DNA from: Megalonaias nervosa
Lineage: Eukaryota; Mollusca; Bivalvia; Unionida; Unionidae
Reading direction: 5' to 3'
Assembly (NCBI GenBank): GCA_016617855.1
Contig: JAECUM010001789.1
Location: 43,286 to 107,285, forward strand
Length of the DNA stretch: 64,000 nucleotides
The position numbers and the translations under genes were made by a program. Shown piece after piece: positions 37,091-48,575 of the stretch; the first letter of the stretch is position 1, and each line of letters starts with the position of its first letter. The notes beneath the pieces are model-generated. The model was not told where the DNA came from, did not search any database, and saw only the letters and a list, made by a program, of their open reading frames with translations.

Positions 37091-37367
37091 AAAGTTGTAA
37101 GTACAGTCCTTCTCTCAGCAGTTTGTACCTCACCCCTGCAGTTAAAAAAAAATAAAAAAGCATCAAGGGTATAAACAAATGCACAAAATTTAAGTTATTT
37201 CATTCCTTCCCCTGGGGATCCCTATTACTTGCCTTGTTCATGTTTCAAACCAAATGTGAATTTTCAATGTAAACATTGAACCTACTCACTGTCCTTTTCC
37301 AGTTCATGAAAAAGTCCATTTTCAATGAAGGGATTATATTCCTAATACTACTCATACATCTAAAGTG

Positions 37368-37590
37368 CTCACCATTACAGATCACTGCCATCTCACCTCT
37401 GTCTGTGTGGGTTTGATTCGCGGACTCAGATAATATGGTTATGTGAGAAAGCTTGATGGTAGCTTCTCACGGGTTGATGGTTCTTTTTGGGGATTTCCCA
37501 GGTTCTTCCTCCACCATTTATACTGGCCACCATGTATAGCCTATCTTGTGCTTAAAAATGGCAGTAAATCCTACAACAACAACTACTCAT
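37368..37590 (+). mobile_element. SINE family 2, plus-strand truncated copy
   Basis: CAGATCACTGCCATCTCACC, the B-box-like GTGGGTTTGATTC, ATGTATAGCCTATCTTGTGC and the tail CCTACAACAACAAC match, in order, the reverse complement of the copy at 22722-22990. The A-box end is missing. The tail ends near 37585. Confidence 0.8.
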
Positions 37591-38414
37591 ACATAGAAGG
37601 TAAAATATGGGTCATCAGTATCCACTGTTTGCTATGTCTATTTATAATATTTCTCAAATAATTGAACAAAATAAAAAGTCCAGGCAGTTTAACTCTTCCA
37701 TACATGGGTTGTATCACCCAAAGTTATGGAAAAGTACAGAATTATTTGGAGTTTGTCAACAGCAATGACTTGCATCACTCCTGTTGTCTGAAAAGATAGA
37801 CTTGCTGATGTACCTATATATGGATGCCATGTGAGTAAAGAAAATCCTATTTTAAAAAATGCAAACAACATAATAGTGCTAAGGACTATCTGGTGACAAC
37901 AGGTTAAACATTATAAATTGATGATTCAATGGCTAAGACTTTTGCACTTTTTCTATCATGTAGGCTTACCATTTCTAAAATCAATAGGGGGAAACAAACT
38001 GCAGGGGGGTAGAGATAATGTATCTTTTTTTTAACATAAAGCTTTGGTAACATATACTTTATCATAAAATCTGAATGTGCTTGCAGAAAGACACATGATG
38101 TGAGGGACTGACATAATGTCTCTAGTACAGACTTTGGGGTAATCATTCAATGATTGGACTTTTTATATGTCCATGGAATATACTTTTACACTTCTCTCAT
38201 GTATTGCACTTTCTGGCAGTAGAGTGTTTAAACAGTTGTGAAATATAATGACCAAACAAATGCATGGATCACTGTGGGGACCTTATATCCAATGTTGGAC
38301 ATGCCAGCTGTGCAAACAGCCATTTGACAAATCTGAGCTCACTTGTCAGGCATGTCCTGCAAGTACAGCGAATCTAGGATCTCTGGTATGCATGTATTGC
38401 TGCCTGGATATATT
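37591..38414. other. No gene seen
   Basis: The frame 38248-38448 is Cys-rich by chance (CWTCQLCKQPF, CQACPA) and runs into the minisatellite. It has two CxxC pairs with irregular spacing, no start context and no neighbours, so I do not annotate it as a gene. Confidence 0.4.
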
Positions 38415-39065
38415 CATAAAAAGTGTATGTTCATTGTGTAGTGCATGATTATCATTATGATTGTCATGCCAGTGTGTAGTGCTTGATTATATAAATGTCT
38501 TGTTATGTCAATTTGTAGTGCATGATTATGTGAATGTCTTATCATGCCAGTGTGTAGTGCATGATTATGTGATTATGTGAAAGTCTTATCATGCCAGTTT
38601 GTAGTGCATGATTATGTGAATGTCTTATCATGCCAGTGTGTAGTGCATGATTATGTGATTATGTGAATGTCCTATCATGCCAGTTTGTAGTGCATGATTA
38701 TGTGAATGTCTTATCATGCCAGTGTATAGTGCATGATTATGTGATTATGTGAAAGTCTTATCATGCCAGTTTGTAGTGCATGATTATGTGAATGTCTTAT
38801 CATGCCAGTGTGTAGTGCATGATTATGTGAATGTCTTATCATGTCAGTGTGTAGTGCATGATTATGTGAATGTCTTATCATGTCGGTGTGTTGTCATGTC
38901 AGTGTGTACTGTTTGATTGTATAAATGCCTCATCATGTGAATGTATAGTGCTTGGTTATATAAATGTCTTGTCATGTCAGTGTGTAGTGTTTGATTATAT
39001 AAATGCCTCATCATGTCAGTGTGTAGTGCTTGATTATATTAAAATACTTCATCCTGTCAGTCTGG
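38415..39065. repeat. Minisatellite with about 39-bp and 50-bp unit forms
   Basis: Units read GTGTAGTGCATGATTATGTG, AATGTCTTATCATGCCAGT. Some units carry an extra GATTATGTGA-type insert, giving two length classes that alternate (for example near 38560, 38650 and 38735). Toward 38880-39065 the units become TGATTATATAAATGCCTCATC. The alternation suggests a higher-order unit of about 90 bp. Confidence 0.9.
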
Positions 39066-39294
39066 TTGATTTGTGTCATCAGATTATTGAGCAAAATTTC
39101 AAAAAATCTGTGTTATTGTTATTACAAAAAAAGGAAGATGCAATGACAAATAAATACACATAGTGATGATATTGAATAAATCCAGTAAATATATTATAGG
39201 ACAATATATTTGTGGGGTCATATGGTTGAATTCACAGCAACAATCAACACCTTTATGATGTTTTTACAGTATGTAATTCCCAGTTATTTTAAGT

Positions 39295-39655
39295 TTAGGA
39301 TATTGACCATATATTAGGCTAATAATGGAGCTATAATCTTCAAAACAATGTTAACAATTGAGCAATGTTCTCAAACATTTGTCACTAATGGAATTAGAAA
39401 GAAATTTGAAATTTATAGTACATGTGTAAATTGGTTCATTTGAAGGCGCAGCATGGCATACTTTGATACTGACCTTATATTAGGCTAATAATGAATTATA
39501 ACCTTCATTCATTTTTTAAGCAATAAAAACAGTTTTAACATTTCAGTAATGTTCTCTTACATTTGTTACTGATGAAATTAGAAAGCAAATTTTAAATTTG
39601 TTCATGTAGTTTAAACGTGTTCATATAGTTTCATTTGACAATGGTGTACCATGGT
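39295..39655. repeat. Diverged tandem duplication of about 170 bp
   Basis: ATATTAGGCTAATAATG, an AATGTTCTC-A-ACATTTGT word and GAAATTAGAAAG-AAATTT occur in the same order at about 39310-39470 and 39480-39640. It is followed by a small ACCATGGTGT duplication. Confidence 0.8.
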
Positions 39656-40544
39656 GTACCATGGTGTGCTTTGTGTCAGTAATACCCAACCAACTTGCTA
39701 GTGACATCTTGACAGTGTAAAGATAAAGTCATTAAATTAATGTTATTTATGAACTATTTCCTAAACTCCAATCATAAATAGAAATGCAAGACATTGTAAT
39801 ATCAAATCTGGTGACACCAAGATATTATGCTTTGATGATTTTTGGTAGATTTATTTTCAGATGTAGAAATTCAGATTTCAGTTTTTTAAAATTCCGCATG
39901 CTGTTCCTCACATGCACCTTTATAAATTGTTGGTTATTTGTAAAGCAAAAATGCTGTATATTTGTCTGTGTCAAACATATAGATCTTTTAGAACAGGTAG
40001 TGGAATTGATCATGCCTTATTGCACAGTGAATGCATCTTGAATTTGCTCATGTGATTGGTCTCAGCAGTGGCCAATAAGAAAAACAGTTTAACTTTGACC
40101 CAGAGAATAAAATAGGGCAACTAATAGCAAAGATTAGCTCCACTTCACCCAGTTGTGTGATCCAAACTGTAAATGGTGTCTCTAAAACTGCTTTATGGAA
40201 TTAGTCAGAATTTTATGGAAATTTTATCCTTGCTTCAGACACTCTCAAATGATGTAAATAATGTGGACCTGTCTTAAAGCATGATTGCTCTTTCTAAAAA
40301 ATAGGAAAACTTTAGTGAAAAATAATTTTCTTAAAATTGGCTTAAATGAATTTATTAAGAACATTTAGCAACAAAACATATTACATGTAAACAAAAGTTT
40401 GTAAGGTAATTGCCATGAAGTGAATATTTTGAGCCATTTTTGGATGTTAAATTTATGTTTGGTCCCTCCTTAATTGACCCATGCTTAGCCACTTTTATAG
40501 TTTGTAAAATCAGTGTTTATGATATGATTTGAATGATATATACT
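39656..40544. other. No gene seen
   Basis: AT-rich, with opposing overlapping frames at 39784-40041 and no motif. Confidence 0.4.
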
Positions 40545-40589
40545 GTCTGCTCAGACATATTAGCCTTCACTAGATGATACAAGCAGGAT

Positions 40590-40591
<2 letters not shown>

Positions 40592-40620
<29 letters not shown>

Positions 40621-41128
40621 ATCCCTTAACCCAAGAGGTCGTTGGGGCACCACAGTTGACTTTGCAACCAATTCTCTCCATTTTCCCTGTTCTCTCCTGC
40701 CCTTTGGGAATCTCCAAATCCCATGCCTGTCCACTCCTTAATGTTGTCTTCCCACCTCTTTTTCTGTCTGCCTCTTCTTCTGCACCCTCACACTGTGCCT
40801 TGCAAGATTGTTTTTGCCAGTCCTGACAATCTTGAGACATGACCGTACCACTTCAGTTTGCGCTTTTTTACAGTGGTCAAGAGGTCTTCATAGGATCCAA
40901 TGGCTCATTGGATCCTGTTGTGGGCTTCTTCGTTGGTTACATGGTCAGTGTATGAGATGCCCAAGATCTTGCGGTAGCATCTCATTTCAAAGGTTTGAAT
41001 CCTTCTTTGTAGATCTGATGTGAGCATCCATGTTTCACAAGCATACAGAAAGATAGATATGACAATTGAGTGCATCAGCCTTATTTTGGAACCAAAAGCA
41101 ATGTTGGTATCTTTCCATATTGGACTCA
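40592..41128 (-). mobile_element. 5'-truncated RTE-like LINE, copy 2, with 13-bp target duplication
   Basis: This 537-bp minus-strand copy matches the 3' quarter of copy 1 at 19584, including the CAT-rich tail at 40592-40620. ACAAGCAGGATTT flanks it at 40579-40591 and 41129-41141. The 5' end falls within the RT C-terminal region (SPIWKDTNIAFGSKIRLMHS). The clean duplication and high similarity to copy 1 indicate a fairly recent insertion. Confidence 0.93.
40600..41125 (-). pseudogene. C-terminal piece of the RTE-like ORF
   Basis: Minus-strand frames encode IWKDTNIAFGSKIRLMHSI, IFLYACETWMLTSDLQRRI and MRCYRKILGISYTDHV, then the C-terminal end. The same residues occur in copy 1 (19770-20363). 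The catalytic part is absent. Confidence 0.88.
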
Positions 41129-41265
41129 ACAAGCAGGATTTGACCTCGGACAAATGATACGGTAAGGATTTGAACTCGGACATGTTAGCCTTCACTAGAT
41201 AATACAGTTAGGATTTGACCTTGGACATATTAGCCTTCACTGGATGATACAGTTAGGATTTTGAC

Positions 41266-42944
41266 TGCATGGTTTGTATAGTTTGCCAGTCAAAACTGAC
41301 TTTCAGAGTGGGAGAGAATTGTGTCAGTGCATGTGACTTGGCCTCTGATCCATTCTGTGTTTCCATAATTTCTCAAATTTGAAGTTTCTCTTTTTCAGCT
41401 ACATTTTATCTTTTTTGTAGTATATTTGAAAAGAAAGTGAATTTACAGGACAAATGACATTACACTGTATTTATTATGCCTATAATGCTGTTTGTGAAAT
41501 ATATCATTGAAAATTACAAGAAATTCAATCCATGCATTTGAATAATCCAAGTCTCATTTTAGTATTGATTACTTAAAATTTAGAATTAATTATTGATTTT
41601 GTTCATTAAGTGAACATTGTGAATGTTATATCTAAATTTAATTTTTGAAGGGTTATCCTAAAATTGAATGACAGAATTAAGTTGAATTATTTAATCATAT
41701 ACTTTATTATTCAGTAAATTAGATAATGTTAAATATAAATTAGTAACCATTAGTTGATTTAAGTCACAAGGAAATGTTAGAGGTCAAATCTTTTGTGTCC
41801 TGTATTGAATTTTCCTAAAGTGTGTTAAAATCACACTTATTTTATTATGCTCTCTGTTCAAGAAGAATGCATTATTTATGGGATTTATTTCATTCATTAT
41901 CCCTCCATCCACCTCTTTTGTGTTTGTAACTTTGTTTTCAGTATGGGTTTTAAAATACAACCTGAAGTGAGGAAGCCACTTTGAGAAAAACTAGTGTCAC
42001 ATTCCAATCAAAACTAAATAGTTTTGACAATAATTTTCACTGTGTGTACAACTGATATTATATAAGTTTCTTAAACAGTGGCTTGTTTCATGATATAGTG
42101 TGACTGATAGAATAAAATAGCCAACAGAACATGTGTTTGAGACATTTCTTTTTCAGTTGCTGTATTTTGGTATTTTTGTTTAATTTGAGAACACCAAATG
42201 CATATCCCATCATTGGTGTTCAAACAGAATTTTGTAATGCTATCAGTAAAGTTGTTATTGATAACACGAGGATACTACAGGTACTCTTGACAGAGAACAA
42301 TGAATTTTATGTTAATCTATTTAAAGAAAATTATGATTGAATTTGTCATTATGCCAGTTTGTGGTCTTGCAAAAAGTTTCTTGATCACCACTTATCAAAA
42401 TTGTATCTTGAGCTGTGAAAGTGATGTCCATTTTAAGAAATAGGTGAATGTCAAGAGAAACTTGAATGTCATTTTCACAGAGGCAAAGAGGTACATTGTT
42501 GTTCAGGGTTAACTATTTATTGTGTGTGGAAAGGGAGTGAGAGAGAGAGATAAAAATTACTTTATAAAAGAAAGCTTGAGATTATCTTATTTTGTCACCA
42601 AAATTTCATCAGTATATCTTTTACATGAATGTAGACCTTCATGCTGTGATACTTTCAAATTTTATCTGTTGAGCAGTTCTTAAAAAAAGTAATATAAAGT
42701 TTTATTTTTGTTTAGTTACAGTAGCCATATTTAATATATGGCAGATCAGCACAATTTGAACAAAATTTTAAAGAGCTTCATATCAAAATGCTTTCTTTCA
42801 AATTTGGTCAAATTTTGCTGATTGACTCTTGAGATGTGATTTGAAGTTTTTTTTGCAATATTTTGCAATGGTGGCCATATTTAGTAGCTGATAAGCATCA
42901 TTTGATAAAATTTTAAAGAGCTTTATGTCAATCTGGAATTGATT
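41266..42944. other. No gene seen; a diverged duplication at the right end
   Basis: AT-rich. Near the end, GCCATATTTA, GATCAGCA or GATAAGCATCA, and AAAATTTTAAAGAGCTT occur twice (about 42724-42790 and 42885-42935), a diverged tandem pair. A GA run (GAGAGAGAGA) lies near 42540. The 69-codon frame at 42131-42340 has a hydrophobic N-terminus but no recognised family. Confidence 0.4.
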
Positions 42945-43980
42945 TTGCCTGTCCAGCTGGGTAGTCTCCATGAACCTTCAGGATGCTTACCTACACATCC
43001 CATATTTCCTCTTCACTGCAAATATCTCAGGTTTTGCTGAGACCAAGAAGATTTCCAATTCCAGGTAATACTGTTCGGAATTTCTTCCACACCCAGTTTT
43101 CACCCAAGTTATGGGAATAGTAGTGGCTTAACTATGGTTACCTGGAACACCAATTCTCCAGTATTTTGATGATTGGCTGATCCAGAAAGGTTAAGGTCCA
43201 GTCCCTTAATCAGGATCTGTTCTGCTTGGTCCATGGCAACTCAGTTGGGTCCTTTGCCTAACCTCGAGAAATTGAAACTCATTCCATCACAAGACTTTGT
43301 TTATGTTGGATGAATTTCCTCACAAATTATACCTTGGTCAGAATTCCACCAGATCAAAAAGATTGAATCTGTGCTCTGTTACAGGCACTACAAGCAAAAA
43401 CTTATTTGTCTGGTCAACTGTACCTGTACCTTCTGGGAGCCTTGAATGCTACTGTCCACTTGGTTCTATTAGGACATCTTCATATGTGACCTCTTCAGTT
43501 TCTCCCTCTTGCAAGGCAAATACCTTGCAGAGATTCTCTATCAGCTCTGATCTTTCTAGGAACAGCATTTCATCACCATTTGCAATGGTGAATGTATCAT
43601 GACAGATTTGTGAATTGACTTCCCATGCATGCACCCGACACCCCCCCCCCATCTGTTTACTGATGTGTCAGATTCCATTTGGTTGATCATTTAGAACTAG
43701 AGGGCATAATTCTACAAGGTGCTTGGACCCCATCTGAATCAACCCTTCACATAAACAACCTTCACATAAACAACCTAGAGAGCGATACACCTGGTATTGC
43801 AAGAGTGCATTGGCAGAGTCAGGGTTCAATGTGTCATGGTCTCCACCAACAACACATCCATTGTAGCTTATCTCTGATGTCAAGAAGGCACACATGCCCT
43901 TTATCTTTGTCTGGAGTTTGCCATATTTCAGGCAAGAAGAACGTTTTGGCTGGCAGTCTGTTCAGAACTGGTAGAGGAAG
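42945..43980 (+). mobile_element. DIRS-like retrotransposon copy C (RT and RNase H)
   Basis: The plus strand reads part of a DIRS RT, then RNase H, and stops abruptly near 43980, where an opposite-strand DIRS copy begins. DNA of this copy aligns with copy D (for example ATGTGTCATGGTCTCC near 43828 and, on the minus strand, near 45180). The recombinase is missing. Confidence 0.8.
42950..43975 (+). pseudogene. DIRS reverse transcriptase and RNase H remnant
   Basis: Motifs in order are WVVSMNLQDAYLHIP (RT domain A, about 42968-43012), VFTQVMG, the catalytic variant YFDDWLIQKG (about 43164-43193) and FVYVGMNFLTNYTLV (about 43300). RNase H follows with LFTDVSDSI (first catalytic Asp, about 43658-43684) and GAWTPSESTLHINNL. 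In the RNase H a 15-bp direct duplication (CTTCACATAAACAAC, about 43745-43775) repeats the HINNL codons. Several stops and shifts interrupt it. A minus-strand frame at 43449-43652 is only its antisense. Confidence 0.8.
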
Positions 43981-44660
43981 CAAGAGTCTATCTTGATCAT
44001 CCCCTGCATAGATTTTACTGAGACTGGAAATCTCTAAGGATAAAGGAGCTACCAAAGGTAACTGATTATTCCTGAGAAAACCTGGTTGGCAGAGAAGGGA
44101 AACAGAGTCATAATTCCCATTAAACAGAAGACAGCTAGAGTCAGTGGACAAAGCATGAATCTCACTTCTTCATCTCACAGAGGCAAGAGTGAGAACAAAC
44201 ACCATTTTGAGTGTGAGATCCATTGTTCATAATGGGCTTTCGTTAATGATCATAGAACACATCTGGGCATAAGAGAGCAGGAGACAGGTCTCTAAAGCAC
44301 AAAATACTTAAAAGAGCTGCAAGATGTGTCTGTGCCCTGGGAGAATTTATGTGTGGTGGAGATGGCAGCTCGATAGCCTTTGATAGTGGATACTGAATAT
44401 CTTTTGGTCTCAAAGAGGAACAAAAGAAAATCAGCAATGTAAGTTATGAAAGGGCAGATAGGATCAATGTTTTTCATATTGCACCAATCACAGAAGATTC
44501 TCCACTAGGCATCATAGACTTTGGATGTAGAAGCTTTCCTGGCCTGAATGATGCAACTGGCAACTTGGCCTGAAAACTTGTTCTGAAGGTGGAGAATGTC
44601 TGGGCTGTTGTGGAGAAGGGATCCCTGGTATTGTGACAAAAGATTCCTCCTGTTTGGTAG
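43981..44660 (-). pseudogene. DIRS tyrosine recombinase, truncated
   Basis: The N-terminal region reads ADFLLFLFETKRYSVSTIKG then YRAAIST (44292-44477), the SAM-like core-binding domain of DIRS recombinases. It is followed by an Arg-containing SGKRRSEIH-type box in shifted frames near 44160, and LEISSLSKIYAGDDQDRLLLP near 43985-44045. The C-terminal catalytic HxxR and Tyr are missing because the copy ends at the junction with copy C. Confidence 0.8.
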
Positions 44661-44689
44661 AGACCTGGGTCGATTGATCAAGAGGTCTA

Positions 44690-45370
44690 GGAGATCACTG
44701 AACCATGATCGCTAGGGCCACAATGGGACAATGAAAATGATCCGAGCAGTGGAAGTTTGGACTCTTTGCAGAACTTGTGGTAGTAGTCAGAAGGGTGAGA
44801 AGGCATATGCAAATAGGTGATCCCACTGGAAGCTGAATGCATTGACTACCCATTCTTTCTGATCTGGGACAGGAGGCACGTAAAAGGAAAGGTTGTTGTT
44901 GAGCTTGGTTGCAAACAGGTCCACTAGAGGTCTTCCCCAGAGGGAAAACAGTGTTAATGAGTGATGAAAAGACCATACTGTGAGAATTGCTCAGTCTGTT
45001 CTGGAGAAGCTGTCCGCTAGTATGTTCATCTGGCCCAGAAAGTGGCAAACTCAGATTATGACATTTTCTGAGGCTGCCAAGATGAAGTTCCAGACCTTCA
45101 CACAAAGAGAAGGAGCATGGTTTCCTTCTTGATATCATAGGTAAGCTATGATAGATGAGTTGTCTGAGGAGACCATGACACATCAGCCCCATGTTATATC
45201 AATGCACTCTTGCATTGCTAGAAATATTGCTTTCAGTTTTAGGTTGTTGATGTGGAGGGACAATTCAGCCTAAGTAAGGAACCATGGAGAATTATTTTCT
45301 CTGGCTCCATATGAGCTTCCTACCCTGAATCTGATGCATCAGCGAACAGGTAGGAGTGGGGATTGGATTG
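44690..45370 (-). pseudogene. DIRS RNase H
   Basis: Minus-strand pieces read FADASDSG (first catalytic Asp, about 45330), then CHFLGQMNILADSFSR (about 45000-45050), RPLVDLFATKLNNNLSF (about 44900), PPVPDQKEWVV and IIFIVPLWP. The matching block in copy A is at 6.1-6.9 kb. The long open frame at 44695-45192 is in a different frame and is not the coding one. Confidence 0.8.
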
Positions 45371-45499
45371 GGTGCATGCATGGGATCTCCCACCAAGAAT
45401 GGTGGTGAAAATCTGGTCCTAAAAGGATAGGGGTTGATAGAGAATCTCTATGAAGAACTGTAGAAGATGCATATGGAGAGGTCTTAAAGAAACCAAATC

Positions 45500-46378
45500 A
45501 GCAGAGGTATTCAAGGTTCCGAGTAGGGAAAGATAAACGCAGATAACATGGCTTTTGCTTGTAGCATCTCTAGGAAGGCCAGAATTCAATCTATGTGATC
45601 AAAGGGGCATCTGGACCAAGTTTTGATTCATGAGGAAGTTCATCCCCACATAAACAAAGTCTTATGAAGGAACAAGTTCGACTTCTCAAAGTTGGGTAGG
45701 AGACCGAATAGAGTGACGGTGGATCAAGAGTGGAACAGATCCTAATGAAGGGACCGAACATGGAGATGGTGAATCAGCCAGTCAAAATTCTGGATTGTCA
45801 ATGTTCCTTGTTCACTCCCATGACCCGAGTGAAGACTTTGGGTGGAGAAGAGATTCCAAATGGCAGAATCTGGAATTTAAAACTTCCTGGTCTAGGCAAA
45901 AATAAAGATATTTGTGATGTGGAAGAAATATGGGCATGTGTTATAGACACCCTGAAGGTCAATGGATATGGCCCAATCAAATGGAAGAAGAGCATTCTGG
46001 ATTGAGGAGGTTGTCTCCATTTTGAAGGTTTCCTCCGACAAAAGCTGGTTGAGCAGGAAGAGATCAATTATTATTAGAAATTTCCTGCTTTTCTTGGTGA
46101 CCAGAAAGGTTCGGGAGAAGAAGGTGGGAGACTGATCATTTAAGACCCTTTCCACTGCCCCTTTCTGCAAAAAGGTATGCATCTTTTCCCTTAATTTCAC
46201 CACATTGGACTTGAGAAAGAAATTGGTGGCCCTTGATAGTGGGGGTTGTCCCTGAAACTGGAGTCGATAACCCTTGTTTATGATTCAGAGGACCCACACA
46301 TTGTCTGTGATGCTTGCCCAAGCCCCTGAGAAGAGGCCTAGGCGAGCATCTACTGGGACATTTAGGAAGGGTATGCAT
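45500..46378 (-). pseudogene. DIRS reverse transcriptase
   Basis: The minus-strand frame 45892-46203 reads LREKMHTFLQKGAVE, FFSRTFLVTKK, FKMETTSSIQNAL and WAISIDLQGVYNTC, the N-terminal RT region with domain A. A shifted frame (45798-46067) continues with FKFQILPFGISSPPKVFTRV. FVYVGMNFL near 45645 marks the thumb. At domain A the usual DAY is read GVY, losing a catalytic Asp. A frameshift lies near 45900. Confidence 0.85.
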
Positions 46379-46840
46379 AGCAGGAGAGGGGATAATTTGC
46401 TAGGGTTGTCCCTCCCCCCCCCTTTCCTGCAGTAGGAAAGGAAGGAGGGTTAGAGAACTTCCTCTTGGATCTGTGCCAACCTGGGTCACCTCAGGGAATG
46501 TACCTGGTAGCTGGAAGAAGAGATAAGGGGTTGACTGAGGAATATTGTCTTGTCAAAATTGATTGAAAAGACTGTTGAAGCAATATTTTGGTCTTGAGAG
46601 AACCTCCAAGATAGTTCCTCAATCGTGAATGAATGTAGGAGAAGTAACTGGTATGGTTGAGTTAGTTATCCACAAATCTTTCAAATCTTTTCCAAACTGG
46701 AAAGGATCTTTTTGGACTGTGTGCCAGTTGGTTTGAGTTACAAGTTTGGGGGTAACAAACGGGAAACCTTGTTTACCCCCATATCAGAGGACCCCTTCTT
46801 CTTCCATCTGAGATGAAGGGGCAGGACTGAGAAGGTGGAA

Positions 46841-47114
46841 GAAAGAGGCTACTGTTCTTTTAGAATGAATGGCCAGTTGTAACACTGAGAATATTAATAT
46901 TAACACCTTAGAAAGAGACCATTAATTTGCAGATATCTTTGTTGTCAACAGGAATAATTTCTCTGGTCACTCGGCAAATGTCTGCACAGTATGGCGTCTG
47001 TGAAAAAGAATGACACATAGTTATATCTACCTTCTGCACATGACATTGCAACACACACTTTTTTAACAAAGCTTTTTTATACAGCTGGGAATAGAGAAAC
47101 ATATCTCACTAGAG
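46841..47114. other. No gene seen
   Basis: Short spacer between DIRS copy D and LINE copy C. A chance minus-strand frame lies at 46908-47102. Confidence 0.4.
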
Positions 47115-48575
47115 ATTTTGCTCATGCAGAACTTTTTCAGTTCAATAAAATTGTATTCTGTCACTGATTCCTTTAATTTTGTGGTAATGTTGGTGAAAGA
47201 AATCATTGAAAACATTTGCAATGTCAGTGTAATCAGTAACAACGGTGTAATTTACCATAAGCGAGTGAATTTTATTTTTCTGACTTTTGTATGTTCCGAC
47301 AATGAATTCATTCAAACCTTCCAAACAGAATTTGAGTTGCTCTTTTTGTTTTCAAGCATTGATTGATAATAAGGTTATTTTTAGCTTTAGTAATCATACT
47401 GGATACTTTAGATTATGTATGGTTTTCCATAGCCTTGAACTGGTCACATGGTTTCATGGCATCTAGGATGTCAGTAGTAAGCCAATTAGGATGGATATCA
47501 TACTTTACTCTATGTACTTTCAGTGGTGCATGTTTAGAGACTGCATCCATCAACAGTCAGCCCTATGACCGAGATTCATCTGTCATCAAAATTTTGGATT
47601 ATATTCCATAGAACTTTATTTAGGTTATCCAGAAATTGTTCTTCATTAAAAATTTTGAACGTTCTGAAAGTGATAGTTTTGTGTGTATTTTTCCTATTTG
47701 TCTTTCATTTGACCTTTCTTGTCTAAAAAGTAGGATAGTGTTCACTAAGACCAACATTTGGTACATTAACACAAGCCACATGTCTGGTAGGTTGGTATAA
47801 ATATGATCAATAAGAGTGCTTGATTTTTCTGTTACCCTTGTGGGTTCATTTACCAGCTGGACTAGGCCTAATGATTCAATAAATTCCATCCAGTTATTCC
47901 TTATTTGAATATTGAGTAAGTCCTTATTTACATTGCCTAGTATATATGTGTCTCTTTTCTGTACAAGAACATTTTCCATTTGTTTCAGAAGTTATCATTC
48001 CAAATTGTGCTGGAGGAAGGTGGCCTGTAAATGAAATCAGCTATGAATGATTTTGCATTATTTTGAGAAATTTCCACCCAAATACACTCAAGTTCTTGTG
48101 ACTTGTCAGATTGCCTTTCTGCATTTACATCTTCCCTAATGTATACAACAAGACCTCCCCCTGCTGTCTTTCTGTCCCTGCATAATGGTGTATTGTAGTC
48201 TTGATAGTGAAATAGATTATCATTGTGGTTAGCATTTAATTTGGTTTCAATGAGTCCTGAAACATATACCTGGTATACTGTTTTCTTTGCAAGACAATAT
48301 TAACTTAATCTGCTCTATTTTTCCCACTATACCTTGTACATTTAAGTGACCTATGTTGAAACCTTTTGTATTTAGTTGTATATCAATTATATGTACGTCA
48401 TCATGCAATGGGGTACTCACTGAGATTGTCTCCATACTACTTTTATCATTCTGACATCCTATTTCCATATTTAAATATTCATATATATTAGCGTCTTCAA
48501 AGTCACATTTAGACCCTGAAAATCCTTTGACTTTTGCATTTACAGCCCGTACAAAATTTATAGGCAGATTCCGCC
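47115..48575 (-). mobile_element. Diverged LINE, 5' half only (relative of family 1)
   Basis: On the minus strand the APE endonuclease and linker of a LINE related to 15301-18950 are present, but RT and 3' tail are lacking. Loss of the 3' end is unusual for target-primed insertion and suggests later deletion or interruption. Its motifs match copy A at the protein level but differ strongly at the DNA level. Confidence 0.82.
47142..48468 (-). pseudogene. LINE APE-type endonuclease and linker
   Basis: The start reads FNIGHLNVQGIVGKIEQIKL (48247-48468), matching GHLNIQG-x2-KIDQMKL of copy A. The later endonuclease part at 47620-47979 contains ILGNVNKDLL, VNEPTRVTEKSSTLIDHIY and TNL. Here GN replaces the usual GD of the catalytic box. 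The linker ends with IANVFNDFF (47142-47324). Frames are interrupted, so no active nuclease is expected. Confidence 0.85.

Larger units (their letters stand above)
40545..41265. repeat. About 45-60-bp minisatellite interrupted by the RTE copy
   Basis: Units contain TAGCCTTCACTAGATGATAC, an AGGATTTGACC word and TCGGACAAAT- or TTGGACATATT-type ends. One unit precedes the RTE insertion (about 40550-40591) and at least three follow it (41129-41262). The insertion therefore landed inside an existing array. Confidence 0.85.
43981..46840 (-). mobile_element. DIRS-like retrotransposon copy D (RT, RNase H, recombinase)
   Basis: On the minus strand the order is RT (about 45790-46210), RNase H (about 44690-45370), then tyrosine recombinase (43981-44660), the canonical DIRS order. 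Sequence upstream of RT (46210-46840) is probably the rest of the 5' region. The recombinase is cut at 43980 against copy C in opposite orientation. Confidence 0.8.

Noticed and set aside
38248..38448. A Cys-rich zinc-finger gene
   Set aside because: CxxC spacing is irregular, the frame runs into a minisatellite, and no start context or homologous neighbour exists.
43449..43652. Minus-strand frame with a plausible-looking acidic protein (GDEMLFLERSELIENLCKVF)
   Set aside because: It lies exactly antisense to the RT-to-RNase H segment of DIRS copy C, whose motifs run through on the plus strand.
44695..45192. The 165-codon minus-strand frame as the coding frame of a gene
   Set aside because: RNase H motifs of DIRS are in the other frames over the same stretch, so this long frame is a shadow.
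46748..46780. A small hairpin GGGGGTAA...TTACCCCC as a regulatory element
   Set aside because: Only 8 bp pair perfectly, and it lies within probable DIRS 5' sequence; no basis for a function.
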